Notes: generated by a model not told the origin, from the sequence alone. Counted from the stretch's first letter, positions 31,029 to 40,903 are shown. The stretch: DNA of 64,000 bases from Paenibacillus massiliensis subsp. panacisoli DSM 21345 (GCF_000426545.1 NZ_AUFO01000020.1:62001-126000); one strand, 5' to 3'. Made by a program: numbers and translations.

Positions 31029-32066
31029 ATGATGAAAGCCAATATTATGTATGCCGCTGGGGATGTGCGTGTAGAAGAAATAGCTGTCCCGCAATTACAG
31101 CTTCCTACGGATGCCATCTTGAAGGTGGTTGCTGCGTGTATTTGCGGCAGTGATCTCCATCCATATCACAACATGCATGCCCATGAGCATGGTGAAGGTG
31201 AAGCTATGGGCCATGAGGTGATTGGAAGAATCGAAGAAATGGGTGAACAGGTCTCCGGCTTCAAGAAAGGCGATCTAGTCATCGTCCCCTTTGCAGTAGG
31301 AGACAACACTTGCCCATTCTGCGAGGAAGGCTTAATGACTTCTTGTGTGCACGGGAGCTTCATGACAGGCTGTCAGGCGGAGTATGTTCGAGTGCCTCAG
31401 GCACAAGGAAGCATGTTCAAGCTACCTGATCATATTGATGAGAATTCTCCGTTGTTGCCGTCGCTGCTAACTTTGTCTGATGTGTATGGTACAGGCTATC
31501 ATGCTGCTGTCATGGGCGGAGTCAATGAAAGTACAACAGTAACTGTGATCGGTGATGGAGCTGTCGGTCTGCTTGCCGTTCTCTCTGCGAAGAAGCTTGG
31601 CGCGAAGAAAATCATTCTCATGGGTCGCCATAAGAAGCGGACAGATCTTGGTATTGAATTCGGAGCCACGGATGTCATATCTGAACGTGGAGAAGAAGGC
31701 ATCGCGAAAGTCAAGGAACTGACGAATGGTGAAGGAACGCATGTCGTACTGGAATGTGTTGGGCTGATGTCTGCCTATGAAATGAGTCTTGGAGCCGTTC
31801 GTGCTGGTGGAGTTATCAGTCGTGTAGGAGTACCTCAATACGAGGATGCTCCGGTTGGTTTTACAAGTCTGTTCGGACGTAATATTACCCTTAGAGGTGG
31901 TCCAGCGCCGACTCGTGCGTACATGGAAGTATTGTTGCCAGATATTCTGGATGGAAGCCTTGAGCCTGGTCGCGTCTTTGACGTAACCGTTGATCTTGAC
32001 GGCGTTCCTGAGGGATACCGTGCGATGGATAATCGCGAGGCTCTCAAAGTATTGATCAGACCTTAA
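31029..32066 (+). CDS. Zinc-dependent alcohol dehydrogenase
   Basis: A 345-residue medium-chain dehydrogenase. The N-terminal GroES-like domain has the catalytic zinc ligands in CICGSDLHPY and GHEVIG, and the structural zinc site is reduced (CPFCEEGLMTSC, three Cys visible). The Rossmann motif is VIGDGAVGLLAVLSAKKLGA. Two adjacent ATGs (31029, 31032) can both serve; AAAGGTGG is upstream. It is related to glutathione-independent formaldehyde and alcohol dehydrogenases. It lies 91 bases after the flavoprotein gene, in the same direction. Confidence 0.85.
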   Translation: MMKANIMYAAGDVRVEEIAVPQLQLPTDAILKVVAACICGSDLHPYHNMHAHEHGEGEAMGHEVIGRIEEMGEQVSGFKKGDLVIVPFAVGDNTCPFCEEGLMTSCVHGSFMTGCQAEYVRVPQAQGSMFKLPDHIDENSPLLPSLLTLSDVYGTGYHAAVMGGVNESTTVTVIGDGAVGLLAVLSAKKLGAKKIILMGRHKKRTDLGIEFGATDVISERGEEGIAKVKELTNGEGTHVVLECVGLMSAYEMSLGAVRAGGVISRVGVPQYEDAPVGFTSLFGRNITLRGGPAPTRAYMEVLLPDILDGSLEPGRVFDVTVDLDGVPEGYRAMDNREALKVLIRP

Positions 32067-32069
32067 GTG

Positions 32070-32115
32070 GCAGAGGCCACTTGATTAGTGGGGCCTGCGT
32101 ATGCAGGCTCTTTTT
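32070..32115 (+). terminator. Terminator after the alcohol dehydrogenase
   Basis: Two hairpins follow the stop: AAGTGGC/GCCACTT near 32073-32091 and GCCTGC-GTAT-GCAGGC at 32093-32108, the latter followed by TCTTTTT. Confidence 0.75.
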
Positions 32116-32249
32116 ATTGACGGGAAGTGAACACCATCGGATCGTATACTGCTACTCATGTGTCTTATTGCTCAAGGAATTGCTATCTGAAATACCTACA
32201 GCACTAAGCCTTGCTAGAAGGAATGCATCCGGGTGTAAGTCTGTAAGTA

Positions 32250-33131
32250 ATGACCATAGCGAAACGGGGGATTAGATTGTCATTGATTGACCAACAAATA
32301 TTGACCGGAGAACGTGCCCTATTCAAAAGTAAGGATTTAACCATAACGAATTCTGTATTCACTGACGGTGAGTCCCCATTGAAGGAAAGTAGTAACATCA
32401 TTATTGAGCATAGTATTTTCAAGTGGAAGTATCCACTCTGGTACTGTAATCACGTTACACTAATGAACAGTACACTGCTGGAGATGGCACGATCGGGTAT
32501 ATGGTATACACATCATATTTCGATCAGTGATAGTGTCCTTGAGGCGCCGAAGAGCTTTCGGCGTGCAAGCCATATTCGACTAACCCATGTAGATTTGCCC
32601 AATGCGCAGGAGACCCTTTGGCAATGTAAAGATATCTATCTAAACCATGTGACTGCCCGTGGGGATTACTTTGGTATGAACAGCGAGAACATCTTCATTG
32701 ATGATTTTACGCTAGTTGGAAATTATGCGTTTGATGGGGCCAAGAATATGGAGATTCGAAACGCAAGACTCATTTCCAAAGACGCCTTCTGGAACTGTGA
32801 GAATGTCACCGTGTATGATTCCGTGATTATAGGAGAATATCTCGGCTGGAACTCCAGAAATATCAAGTTTGTCAATTGCAGAATTGAGAGTAACCAGGGC
32901 ATGTGCTACATGGACCAGTTAACGATTGAGAACGGAACGATTATCAACACAGACCTGGCATTTGAATATTCAGCCATTCAGGTAGAAGCTACAACAGAAC
33001 TCTTAAGTGTGAAGAATCCATTAGCCGGAAGCATTAAGGCGAAGAATATACGAGAGCTCATTCTTGATGATCCCGAGATTATAGCAGACTCGACACAATA
33101 TGACCTAACGGATCGGGTGAAAGCTACATGA
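32250..33131 (+). CDS. DUF3737 family protein (right-handed beta-helix)
   Basis: About 293 residues. The sequence is a series of short repeats of the type TITNSVFTD, NIIIEHSIFKWKYPLWYCNH and NMEIRNARLISKDAFWNCEN, typical of a parallel beta-helix, and matches DUF3737, whose members begin with QQILTGERALF. If the family start is used, TTG 32277 (after GGGGG) would be the start instead of ATG 32250. No catalytic role has been shown. It overlaps the next gene by four bases (ATGA), so the two are co-translated; this DUF3737/MalY pairing is recurrent in Bacillota. Confidence 0.75.
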   Translation: MTIAKRGIRLSLIDQQILTGERALFKSKDLTITNSVFTDGESPLKESSNIIIEHSIFKWKYPLWYCNHVTLMNSTLLEMARSGIWYTHHISISDSVLEAPKSFRRASHIRLTHVDLPNAQETLWQCKDIYLNHVTARGDYFGMNSENIFIDDFTLVGNYAFDGAKNMEIRNARLISKDAFWNCENVTVYDSVIIGEYLGWNSRNIKFVNCRIESNQGMCYMDQLTIENGTIINTDLAFEYSAIQVEATTELLSVKNPLAGSIKAKNIRELILDDPEIIADSTQYDLTDRVKAT

Positions 33132-34315
33132 TGTTTGATTTTGATAAAATGACGGAGCGATCCGGAACCAACTCATATAAATGGGATATTGCATCCGGTG
33201 AATTACCCATGTGGGTAGCAGACATGGATTTTGAGACTTCATCTGCCGTAATCACGGCTATGCAAAAAAGACTAGATCATCACATCTTCGGCTATACTTC
33301 TGTACCAGATGGCTATTATGAGGCTGTAGCGCAATGGTGGGCCAATAGACATCAATTCAAGGTGCAAAAAGATTGGATTATGTTCTGTACGGGGGTTGTA
33401 CCCGCGATCTCCTCCATTGTACGCAAAATGACGAAGATGAACGAAAAAATACTGGTAATGGCTCCTGTATATAATATTTTCTATAATTCCATCCTAAATA
33501 ACCAACGTGAGCCGATCGTAAGCAATCTACTCTACCAGAATGGTGAGTATGCCATTGACTGGGAGGATCTTGAAGTGAAGTTGTCTGACCCTGATACAAC
33601 ACTAATGATCTTCTGTAATCCTCACAATCCGATCGGGAAGGTATGGGACCGAGCAATCTTAGAACGGATCGGGCAGTTATGCATCAAGCACCATGTTCTG
33701 ATTGTTTCGGATGAGATTCATTGCGACTTAACACATCCTGGCTTCAAGTATGTGCCTTTTGCTGCGGTCTCTGAAGAGATCGCGAACCATTCTATTACCT
33801 GCGTCGCTCCAACCAAGACCTTTAATCTGGCTGGAATTCAGACTTCAAGCATCATTATACCGAATCCTGAAATATGGGCTCTGGTTCGGCGGGGAATCAA
33901 TACGGACGAGGTTGCAGAGCCTAACGTATTTGCCGTGGAAGCGGCCATAGCGGCCTTTACAAAAGGAGAACCTTGGCTTGAAGCGTTATTAAGTTATCTG
34001 ATGAGGAACAAGCAGCTGCTTGAACAGTTTATCCAACACGAAATACCGGAACTTCAGGTTATCTCCTCGGAAGCTACGTATTTGGCTTGGATTGATTGTA
34101 GCTCCATTACACAGGACACCGAGGATCTATGCGAGTTTATTCGAAAAAAAACCGGCTTATATGTGTCAAAGGGTGGTATATTTGGTGGCAATGGTGATCA
34201 TTTTATACGCTTAAATTATGCTTGTCCTGCCGCAAGGCTGGAAGAAGGGCTGCAGAGGTTGAAGAGAGGAATCCACGCATACCAGGTCAATAAACAGAGG
34301 CTAATACGTCCATAA
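33128..34315 (+). CDS. MalY/PatB-type PLP-dependent aminotransferase (cystathionine beta-lyase)
   Basis: A 395-residue fold-type I PLP enzyme. It begins FDKMTERSGTNSYKWDIASG, then LPMWVADMDFETSSAVITAM, both hallmarks of MalY/PatB. SDEIHCDL binds the pyridine ring and the Schiff-base lysine is in APTKTFNLAGIQTS. These enzymes cleave cystathionine or cysteine conjugates to release thiol and pyruvate. ATG 33128 overlaps the preceding stop. Confidence 0.88.
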   Translation: MMFDFDKMTERSGTNSYKWDIASGELPMWVADMDFETSSAVITAMQKRLDHHIFGYTSVPDGYYEAVAQWWANRHQFKVQKDWIMFCTGVVPAISSIVRKMTKMNEKILVMAPVYNIFYNSILNNQREPIVSNLLYQNGEYAIDWEDLEVKLSDPDTTLMIFCNPHNPIGKVWDRAILERIGQLCIKHHVLIVSDEIHCDLTHPGFKYVPFAAVSEEIANHSITCVAPTKTFNLAGIQTSSIIIPNPEIWALVRRGINTDEVAEPNVFAVEAAIAAFTKGEPWLEALLSYLMRNKQLLEQFIQHEIPELQVISSEATYLAWIDCSSITQDTEDLCEFIRKKTGLYVSKGGIFGGNGDHFIRLNYACPAARLEEGLQRLKRGIHAYQVNKQRLIRP

Positions 34316-34412
34316 ATATGGTCACGGTGAGATACTATGGAACAGTAATTTCTATCTGAATGAACTACATTGATAATACTGAATTGTCTCGAATATAAGG
34401 AGTGAAGTTCTG

Positions 34413-35357
34413 TTGTTAGCCATGATTCTTGCTGTGGGAATCGGAGCTAGTCTTGCGGTTCAAACGGCGATCAATGCCCAGTTGCGAACATATGTCATAT
34501 CGCCATTTTTAGCCTCCATGATTTCCTTTGCTATAGCCGCCATCTTTCTTAGCGCCGCCACGTTACTTACTGGCTCCTCATTGAGTGTGCCCCTAGAGAT
34601 CTTCACTAGAGAACCCGGCTGGATTTGGCTTGGGGGCTTGTGTGGCGTCATTGGCCTGACTACGAACATTCTTTTGTTTCCTAAGCTGGGAAGTGTCCAA
34701 ACGGCGGTTATACCCATTTTGGGGATGACGCTGATGAGTATGCTGATTGATCACTATGGATGGTTCCATTCCATTTCGCAGCCTTTTGGATCCACTCGTA
34801 CCATGGGCATCACATTGGTTTTGTTAGGCGTTTTTCTGGCAATAGCTGCACAGGATGTGCTACGTACACGCCGTTTCTCCAAAGCAACGAATAGCACGAA
34901 TCAGGTAAGTCAATGGATATGGCGCATGGTGGGCATCGGTGCGGGTATGCTGATGTCTGTCCAAATCGCCGTTAATGGTCAGTTGGGAAGAGTGCTGGAT
35001 TCACCGTTTCATGCAGCATTTGTATCATTCTTCGTTGGTAGTATTACATTGATTCTCGTAGTGGCTCTTAGAGATCGTTCTTATACGAATGTAAAGGAAC
35101 CCATTAGACAATTCGCTCCTTGGTGGGTGTGGATTGGCGGAATACTAGGAGGAACCTACGTACTGATTAACGTATTTCTGGTCAATCAACTTGGTACAGG
35201 TCAGACCGTGATTCTTGCTTTATTAGGGCAAATCATCGGCAGCCTATTCGTGGAGCAATTCGGTCTGCTGCGATCTGTAAAAAATCGAATACAGCCCATA
35301 CAGATTGTTGGAATCCTTGTTATGCTGGCTGGTGTAGTGCTGATAAGGATGTTTTAA
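34413..35357 (+). CDS. DMT transporter of the YdcZ (DUF606) type
   Basis: A 314-residue membrane protein with two homologous halves of about five helices, each starting with a QxAxNxQL motif (LAVQTAINAQL at residue ~14; SVQIAVNGQLGRVLDSPFHA at ~190), the signature of the DUF606/YdcZ family. It starts with TTG at 34413, supported by AAGGAGTGAAG. Substrate unknown. A strong terminator follows. Confidence 0.82.
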   Translation: MLAMILAVGIGASLAVQTAINAQLRTYVISPFLASMISFAIAAIFLSAATLLTGSSLSVPLEIFTREPGWIWLGGLCGVIGLTTNILLFPKLGSVQTAVIPILGMTLMSMLIDHYGWFHSISQPFGSTRTMGITLVLLGVFLAIAAQDVLRTRRFSKATNSTNQVSQWIWRMVGIGAGMLMSVQIAVNGQLGRVLDSPFHAAFVSFFVGSITLILVVALRDRSYTNVKEPIRQFAPWWVWIGGILGGTYVLINVFLVNQLGTGQTVILALLGQIIGSLFVEQFGLLRSVKNRIQPIQIVGILVMLAGVVLIRMF

Positions 35358-35445
35358 GTCAGGCTGGGGCTTTCCGTTACAACTCCTGCCAGTACAAATG
35401 CAATTGACCCCTTTGCCAGTTCTATGTTGATCTGAACGGAGATGT

Positions 35446-35483
35446 AGACCTATGTGTGCACTTTGCATACATAGGTCTTTTTT
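35446..35483 (+). terminator. Terminator after the YdcZ-type gene
   Basis: A 14-bp stem (35446-35459 with 35465-35478, one G-U pair), loop of five, followed by six T. 35484-35639 has no gene. Confidence 0.85.
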
Positions 35484-35639
35484 GGGATGCGCATCTACAT
35501 TTCAGCGCTAAATATGCCTAAGACATCTCAGCACTAGCCTATACACATCTCGAGCCTATTACATAGGCTATATGGAGTCAGCCCAATTGTTCACGAGCAG
35601 ACATGGATGGTTACTTAATCTAAGGAGTTGAGTAGATCG

Positions 35640-36986
35640 GTGAGTTCACAAAAGAGGCTAACGGGGCGAGTTATTTTCAAGGGGGACCCTGGGTACGAAA
35701 GGGCGCGTAAGAACTGGGACCCACATACAGACAGATTCCCCAAAGTATTTGTGTTCGCTCAGCAGACAAAGGATGTAGCGAACGCCATAAGCTGGGCACG
35801 TCATAACAAGGTTCCGATTCGTCCAAGAAGCGGGAGACACGCATTAGAGACTAACCTGTCACAGGTTAATGGTGGGATCGTCATTGACGTTAGCGAAATG
35901 AAGAAAATAAAGCTAAACAAAAAAAGCGGAACGGTTGTTGTGGAGACGGGTAATCGGGTGGGAAGAATCGTAGATGCGCTTGCGAAGCAAGGGTTCATGG
36001 CCCCATTCGGTGACAGCCCAACGGTCGGCATCGGCGGAATTACGCCTGGCGGAGGCATCGGCCCGCTACAAAGAACCATCGGTCTGATCAGCGATAACCT
36101 GCTGGAGCTTGAAATGGTTGATGCCAAAGGACGGGTTATTCGTGCGAACAAAAAACAAAATTCTGATCTTCTGTGGGCCACACGAGGCGGCGGAGGCGGT
36201 AACTTCGGTGTATATACCAAATATAAGTTCAAGGTGCGACGCGCTCCAGCTAAGGCGACTGTATTCCGCATTACCTGGCCATGGGCACAATTCGAGAAGG
36301 TCGTGAAGAAATGGCAGGTTTGGGCACCGAATGCCAGTACCAAGCTAGGGAGTGAACTAAGCGTTGGTCCCAAAAAAGGTGGAAACGTCAGCATGCTGGG
36401 GCTGTATCTCGGATCAAAAAGTGAGGCTCTTCGGCAGTTGGCACCCATTCTTAGTGTAGGGACACCAACTCAGAAAACTATTGAGTACCTTCCATACACG
36501 CAAGTCACAAAGTTTATGCTGGCTCCGGACCCTGTGCTTACACAAAGGTTCAGCAATCAGTTCTCCAGCGGCTTTGGTCGACGTCCATTCCCTGAAAAAG
36601 CCTTCAAAGCCATGCGTGAATTCCTGGAAAAGGCGGAGGGAGGTACACCAGCGGGCTTCTACTTCTTGAATTGGGGTGGGGCTGTCAGTCGGGTTGCACC
36701 ACAAGCCACGGCATTCTACTGGAGAAAGGCTGATTACTATGTTGAATGGAACAGCTCGTGGGTGAAGCCATCCCATGCAGCCAGAAATATCGCTTTGACC
36801 CGAAGCACGAGAAAGAAACTGGAGCCTTATATAGTAGGCTCGTATATCAACGTACCAGACCAAGGCATTACATGCTCCGGACCGGTCTATTACGGAAAGA
36901 ACTATGCCAGACTGAGAAAAGTTAAAGCGAAGTACGATCCGCAAAATGTATTCAACAACCCGCAAAGCATTTCGCCAGCCCAATAA
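35640..36986 (+). CDS. FAD-linked oxidoreductase with BBE domain
   Basis: A 448-residue enzyme. GTG 35640 is the preferred start because AAGGAG lies 12 bases upstream; the TTG at 35628 is too close. The FAD-binding PCMH fold has KVPIRPRSGRHALE with the His that usually bonds FAD covalently, GGITPGGGIGPLQR and RGGGGGNFGVYTKYKF. The C-terminal berberine-bridge signature is YDPQNVFNNPQSI. Relatives oxidise sugars or alkaloids with O2. No Tat or Sec signal is seen, so it is probably cytoplasmic. Confidence 0.85.
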   Translation: MSSQKRLTGRVIFKGDPGYERARKNWDPHTDRFPKVFVFAQQTKDVANAISWARHNKVPIRPRSGRHALETNLSQVNGGIVIDVSEMKKIKLNKKSGTVVVETGNRVGRIVDALAKQGFMAPFGDSPTVGIGGITPGGGIGPLQRTIGLISDNLLELEMVDAKGRVIRANKKQNSDLLWATRGGGGGNFGVYTKYKFKVRRAPAKATVFRITWPWAQFEKVVKKWQVWAPNASTKLGSELSVGPKKGGNVSMLGLYLGSKSEALRQLAPILSVGTPTQKTIEYLPYTQVTKFMLAPDPVLTQRFSNQFSSGFGRRPFPEKAFKAMREFLEKAEGGTPAGFYFLNWGGAVSRVAPQATAFYWRKADYYVEWNSSWVKPSHAARNIALTRSTRKKLEPYIVGSYINVPDQGITCSGPVYYGKNYARLRKVKAKYDPQNVFNNPQSISPAQ

Positions 36987-36991
36987 AGCTT

Positions 36992-37031
36992 GATGTTGTG
37001 GATGGGGAATCCTCCAGCCATCCACAACATC
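36992..37031. terminator. Shared hairpin between convergent genes
   Basis: A perfect 14-bp stem (36992-37005 with 37018-37031) with a 12-base loop lies between the stops of the flavoprotein and pectate lyase genes. T-runs on both sides are weak, so it may be a bidirectional terminator or an mRNA 3' stabiliser. Confidence 0.6.
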
Positions 37032-37072
37032 ATTAAGACAGCATGTTCAACAGGTCTAACCCTTTTGAATCA

Positions 37073-38116
37073 TTATTTACCAAAGACAAGCGTTGTATTG
37101 GATGAGCCGGCGTATTTGGTCACGAACTCACGAGCATAGCTGGCATCACGCACTTCATAGCTGTAGTTACTACTAGGTCTCCAGTTGGTTTTTGGGGATT
37201 TTGGAGCAGTTAGAGCAGGTGTGCTGCCTGTATCGGTGAATTCACCTTTACCCTTGTCATCGAGTATGCCGCCTTTTTCTGCACCCGCTCCGAAATAGTT
37301 GTTCTCCGAGTAAATGCGAGCTTTTTCACCGATCGTAATCGATTGATTAAAGTTGTTGGCATAGTTGTTTTTGATATGGTAGTACCCATATCTGAAGAGA
37401 CCAGGACCACGAACGTACAGATTCTCAAAATAATTGTTAGCTATGGTCACATGAGGCACACCATCGTAGCTGCTGTTGCCATCATTGGGGTGTCCCATAA
37501 TAATTCCGTATTTGTGGTTAGCAAATTTGGAATTGCTAACGGTAATATAGTCTGCTCTATCGCCAATATACAGGAGCTTGTCCAGATCTCCGCCGCCAGA
37601 GCTGTAATTGTGGCCCGAGAATGTCACATGATCAATCCAGTAGTTCGAGCCAGAGGTAATGTACATCTGAATATCATCGTTTGCGTTGATGCTGGCAGAA
37701 TGCTCGAATTTCAGGTTCTGAAAGATAACATTGCTGGAGGTGGAGGTGGAGCGGAAATGAATATTCGTAAGCGTATGATTGTCATATGAGCCGACAATTG
37801 TCTTATTTGCACCAAAATTAACTTTCTGCAATGAGGACGACGAGATGTTGCGTTCGATGACCAGAATTTTAGGAGTCGTGTCCGCAATGTGCGTTCGCAG
37901 GTCATTCAGATTATTGATGTAGATGATTTGACCGTTTTTGCCGCCTGTGACTGCAGATTTGGAGACACCATTTTCATTTTTGGCATTCCCCGCAAACCCG
38001 GTGAGCCCCGTCGTGCCCGTGTTCGGAAAGTTGGCTGCACCATAAGTAGGCGTGATAGAAGAGAACGTTAAGATCAGAAGCGCAGCAGCAACCATCCATT
38101 TTGTAAACCCTTTCAT
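37073..38116 (-). CDS. Secreted pectate lyase, PL1 family
   Basis: A 347-residue enzyme with a Sec signal peptide ([20 protein letters not shown], cleavage probably after TYGA). The parallel beta-helix contains the calcium-binding segment NANDDIQMY and [13 protein letters not shown], and the catalytic arginine in [20 protein letters not shown]. This order matches PL1 pectate lyases, which cleave polygalacturonate by beta-elimination outside the cell. No carbohydrate-binding module. It is the only intact pectinase here; a PL9-like relative at 7530 is decayed. Confidence 0.85.
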   Translation of the reverse strand: MKGFTKWMVAAALLILTFSSITPTYGAANFPNTGTTGLTGFAGNAKNENGVSKSAVTGGKNGQIIYINNLNDLRTHIADTTPKILVIERNISSSSLQKVNFGANKTIVGSYDNHTLTNIHFRSTSTSSNVIFQNLKFEHSASINANDDIQMYITSGSNYWIDHVTFSGHNYSSGGGDLDKLLYIGDRADYITVSNSKFANHKYGIIMGHPNDGNSSYDGVPHVTIANNYFENLYVRGPGLFRYGYYHIKNNYANNFNQSITIGEKARIYSENNYFGAGAEKGGILDDKGKGEFTDTGSTPALTAPKSPKTNWRPSSNYSYEVRDASYAREFVTKYAGSSNTTLVFGK

Positions 38117-38282
38117 AAAAATTCACCATCCTTTTTTTGATTATCCTTATTTTTACATAATGATTGTATCCTTCAAATATTGTAGTGTCAACACAAATTA
38201 TGTAACTAAACCAATATTTATGATATTTAGTGTAGATAATTGTCTATATTTAGAAAACAGAAATAAACATATATATGTTTTG

Positions 38283-38297
38283 ATGTAAGCGTATTAT
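38283..38297 (+). promoter_or_regulatory. Possible cre site
   Basis: ATGTAAGCGTATTAT matches the WTGNAARCGNWWNCW form of the CcpA operator at all but one position (A for C). It lies 26 bases before the hydrolase start at 38323. Confidence 0.4.
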
Positions 38298-38322
38298 TAT
38301 CAAAGAAGGAGGGATGGAGCGA

Positions 38323-39483
38323 ATGAATAATGCGATTAGTGAGCGTGATTTTTGTTGCATACGAGATGGGTTAACCATTCGTGGAAAAGAATACTTGCCA
38401 CAGGGAGATCATCTTCCGGCTGTCATCGTCAGTCATGGATTCGGTGGGAATTCCATGAATCTAGTGGACTATTGTATGGCACTTGCATCATGGGGCTATG
38501 CCGCGTTTTGCTTTGACTTCTGTGGGGGCTCTGCCAATGGGGAGGGGAGAAGTGACGGAGAAACGACGGACATGACAATCCTGACCGAATGCGAGGATCT
38601 CAAAGCTGTTATGCATGATATTGTAAAGCTGCCTTTTGTAGATGCCAAGCGATTGACTCTCATGGGCTTCAGCCAGGGTGGATTCGTCTCGGCTCTCGTA
38701 GCTGCACAATGCCCGGACGAAGTAGAGTCGCTAATCCTCATCTATCCTGCACTCTGTATTCCGGATCATGCACGCAGCGGCACCCTCGCCAACTCCTCAT
38801 ATCATGTCCACGATGTTCCAGAGCTTATTGATTGTGGGCAGATGCTAATCAGTAAGAAGTTCCACGATGCCGTGGTAGAGATGGATCCGTTCGACGAAAT
38901 TAGGCCCTATCATGGACCCGTGCTGCTGCTTCATGGCACAGCGGATGAAATCGTACATTACAATTACTCCATTAAGGCGAAGGAATGCTATGAACCAGGG
39001 CAGTGTCACCTGCAGCTGATAAAAGATGCTGGACATCAATTTACGGAAAAGCAGACCTCTAGCGCAATCGTATCCATCCAACAATTTTTACTTGGCAAAA
39101 AAGAAGTGTTAACGATCGACATACAGATTACAGGCAGAGAGCTTCGGAGGGAAGAAGGTACTTATAGACAGATTGCAATATTCTTCACAGGCAGCTGTGA
39201 AGGTCCATACTTTACAGGTCACATTTTACCCGGAGCTGAGGATGTACAGGAGTACTTTGGGAATGGAGTTGTCAAGCTTCGAGCTGAATATATACTGGAG
39301 GGCACGGACTATACGGGTGAGAAGTGCCGATTACATATTGTGAACCAACGGATAAATGAGGAATGGAAGCCGAAGGTGAATACAGACAGCAAGGCACTCG
39401 CATTTCTAAATTATTCTGATTTGACAGCAGTCCTTGAGGGATATTCAGGGGGATTAACGGTACGTATTTTTTCAGTGCTGTAA
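38323..39483 (+). CDS. Alpha/beta hydrolase with C-terminal extension
   Basis: A 386-residue protein. The start at 38323 gives ten-base spacing from AAGGAGG; an ATG at 38314 abuts that site. The first ~260 residues are an alpha/beta hydrolase (VIVSHGFGG oxyanion loop, GFSQGGFVS nucleophile elbow, HGTADEIVHYNYS acid, AGHQFTEKQ histidine), similar to cinnamoyl/feruloyl esterase-like hydrolases. The last ~120 residues form an extra domain of unknown type (LTIDIQITGRELRREEGTYR and onwards). Without a signal peptide it should act in the cytoplasm, possibly on feruloylated oligosaccharides. Confidence 0.75.
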   Translation: MNNAISERDFCCIRDGLTIRGKEYLPQGDHLPAVIVSHGFGGNSMNLVDYCMALASWGYAAFCFDFCGGSANGEGRSDGETTDMTILTECEDLKAVMHDIVKLPFVDAKRLTLMGFSQGGFVSALVAAQCPDEVESLILIYPALCIPDHARSGTLANSSYHVHDVPELIDCGQMLISKKFHDAVVEMDPFDEIRPYHGPVLLLHGTADEIVHYNYSIKAKECYEPGQCHLQLIKDAGHQFTEKQTSSAIVSIQQFLLGKKEVLTIDIQITGRELRREEGTYRQIAIFFTGSCEGPYFTGHILPGAEDVQEYFGNGVVKLRAEYILEGTDYTGEKCRLHIVNQRINEEWKPKVNTDSKALAFLNYSDLTAVLEGYSGGLTVRIFSVL

Positions 39484-39503
39484 GTGTGTAGCTGTGTAGA
39501 TAG

Positions 39504-39548
39504 TCCGCCTCATTTCAACGCAAACGTCCAATGAGGCGGATTAATTTT
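39504..39548 (+). terminator. Terminator after the hydrolase
   Basis: A perfect 11-bp stem (39504-39514 with 39530-39540) followed by TTAATTTT. Confidence 0.75.
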
Positions 39549-39786
39549 AGGCTGAATATTGCTTAGCATTGTGTGTGGCCGAGCTGTGAGTGGATTGTCT
39601 GAGCAATATCGTTACCAGACCTAATATCACAGAAAGAATGCCCACCCATACAACATATTTCACACCCAGGCCTGATATAAATAAGCCGCCAAGCGCGGCC
39701 CCTACGGTGGTTCCAATGTTGCACGCGGATATAAACAAACCAATAGACTCAGGGAAATTGTCGCATATCTTGAATCTTTCATCCCA
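39547..39786 (-). pseudogene. C-terminal fragment of an MFS transporter
   Basis: Read on the minus strand, the frame gives DERFKICDNFPESIGLFISA, then CNIGTTVGAALGGLFISGLG, followed by one more hydrophobic helix. This is the end of an AraJ-type MFS efflux protein (helices 11-12). The other ten helices are missing. The upstream side is cut by an A/T homopolymer. Confidence 0.65.
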
Positions 39787-39883
39787 AAAAAAAACAGGCT
39801 AACATGGAGGGAGTTGGTAATTATTGTAGAAGTATTTATCTTACGGAGTGCAAGTCAATTTAAAAACCGCGGGAGGTATGAGC

Positions 39884-40903
39884 GTGGCTTCAATTATCCT
39901 GCCATTCTATGAGCCGACATTTTACACATACAATATCTATGGAAGTGTCACTTCTATGCTCTCGAACAACGATCATTACTTGCCCTGGTTGTACAATAAT
40001 TTCATTCAGATTCGCTATGTGGAGGACTGGGATTCCTACTTTTTCGATAACCATCATACCTTGCTGGATAATATTCCATGGATTAATCATCATATCATCC
40101 CCCGTGATATTCTGAATCGAAAATGGGAGAGCCTTACGGATTTTATCATAGAATCTCTTCATTCTAATTATTATCTTTACTTCTACGTAGACCGCTCCTA
40201 CATATCTGTATCTAAGCAATATCAGCAAGTAAGTCATTGGCACGAAATATTGGTGTATGGCTATGATGAACAGAAACGAACCTTTCTGATGGCGGACAAT
40301 TTGGCCGATGGTAAATATATAAAGACGGAGTGTCCAATCGAAGAGATCGAGCAAGGGTACTACAGTATAGTTAGCGATAACGAATTTTTCAAGAATGTCC
40401 ATCTTCTCAGCATTCGTGAAGAACGGGATTATTCGCTGCAGATTGATCAGATCGCTGAGTCGATTCGCCGCTACTTGAATTCATCGATCACAGTGGATCT
40501 AAGCTTCAAGGAGAAGACGCTGTTCGGCATGAAGGCGGTGGAACATTCGATTGAGAAAATAAAGGACAAGCTTCATTCAACATCATTTGTTCAATTCGAT
40601 CGTAGAGCCTTTCACCTGTTCTGGGAGCACAAAATAATAATGCTGCAACGCTTGCGGTATTTGATGGAACTGTCGATTCTGAAGCCAGACGATGACGTGA
40701 TCGAACGCTATACCCTGATTGTGCAGCAGCATGAGTCACTAAGAAATCTGGTTTTGAAATTTAATTTTAAAAACGATAAAATGCTGTTCAGCCGGATCGA
40801 ACAAAAGCTGCATACGTACCTTCAGCTTGAGCGCACACTGCTCCATCGCGTGATGAAGGAACTGGATGATTATGCTGTATCCGCACAGCAGAGAGCCTAT
40901 TGA
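39884..40903 (+). CDS. BtrH-like protein, papain-like fold (natural-product type)
   Basis: About 339 residues from GTG 39884, seven bases after GGGAGG. The N-terminal part opens with IILPFYEPTFYTYNIYGSVT, and near residue 125 has SHWHEILVYGYDEQKRTFLM followed by ADN. The HW/H-E-I-hVYGYD-x-F-hAD pattern is that of the BtrH N-terminal domain (C39-peptidase-like acyltransferases of peptide and aminoglycoside pathways). A Cys nucleophile is not visible in the N-terminus, where a Ser/Thr-rich segment stands. The C-terminal ~150 residues are helical. No biosynthetic neighbours are present, so it is an orphan here; resemblance is moderate. Confidence 0.5.
   Translation: MASIILPFYEPTFYTYNIYGSVTSMLSNNDHYLPWLYNNFIQIRYVEDWDSYFFDNHHTLLDNIPWINHHIIPRDILNRKWESLTDFIIESLHSNYYLYFYVDRSYISVSKQYQQVSHWHEILVYGYDEQKRTFLMADNLADGKYIKTECPIEEIEQGYYSIVSDNEFFKNVHLLSIREERDYSLQIDQIAESIRRYLNSSITVDLSFKEKTLFGMKAVEHSIEKIKDKLHSTSFVQFDRRAFHLFWEHKIIMLQRLRYLMELSILKPDDDVIERYTLIVQQHESLRNLVLKFNFKNDKMLFSRIEQKLHTYLQLERTLLHRVMKELDDYAVSAQQRAY

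Noticed and set aside
36414-37025. Long minus-strand frame (203 codons) opposite the BBE flavoprotein
   Set aside because: Lies entirely on the strand opposite a well-supported gene and has no recognisable domain; a shadow frame.
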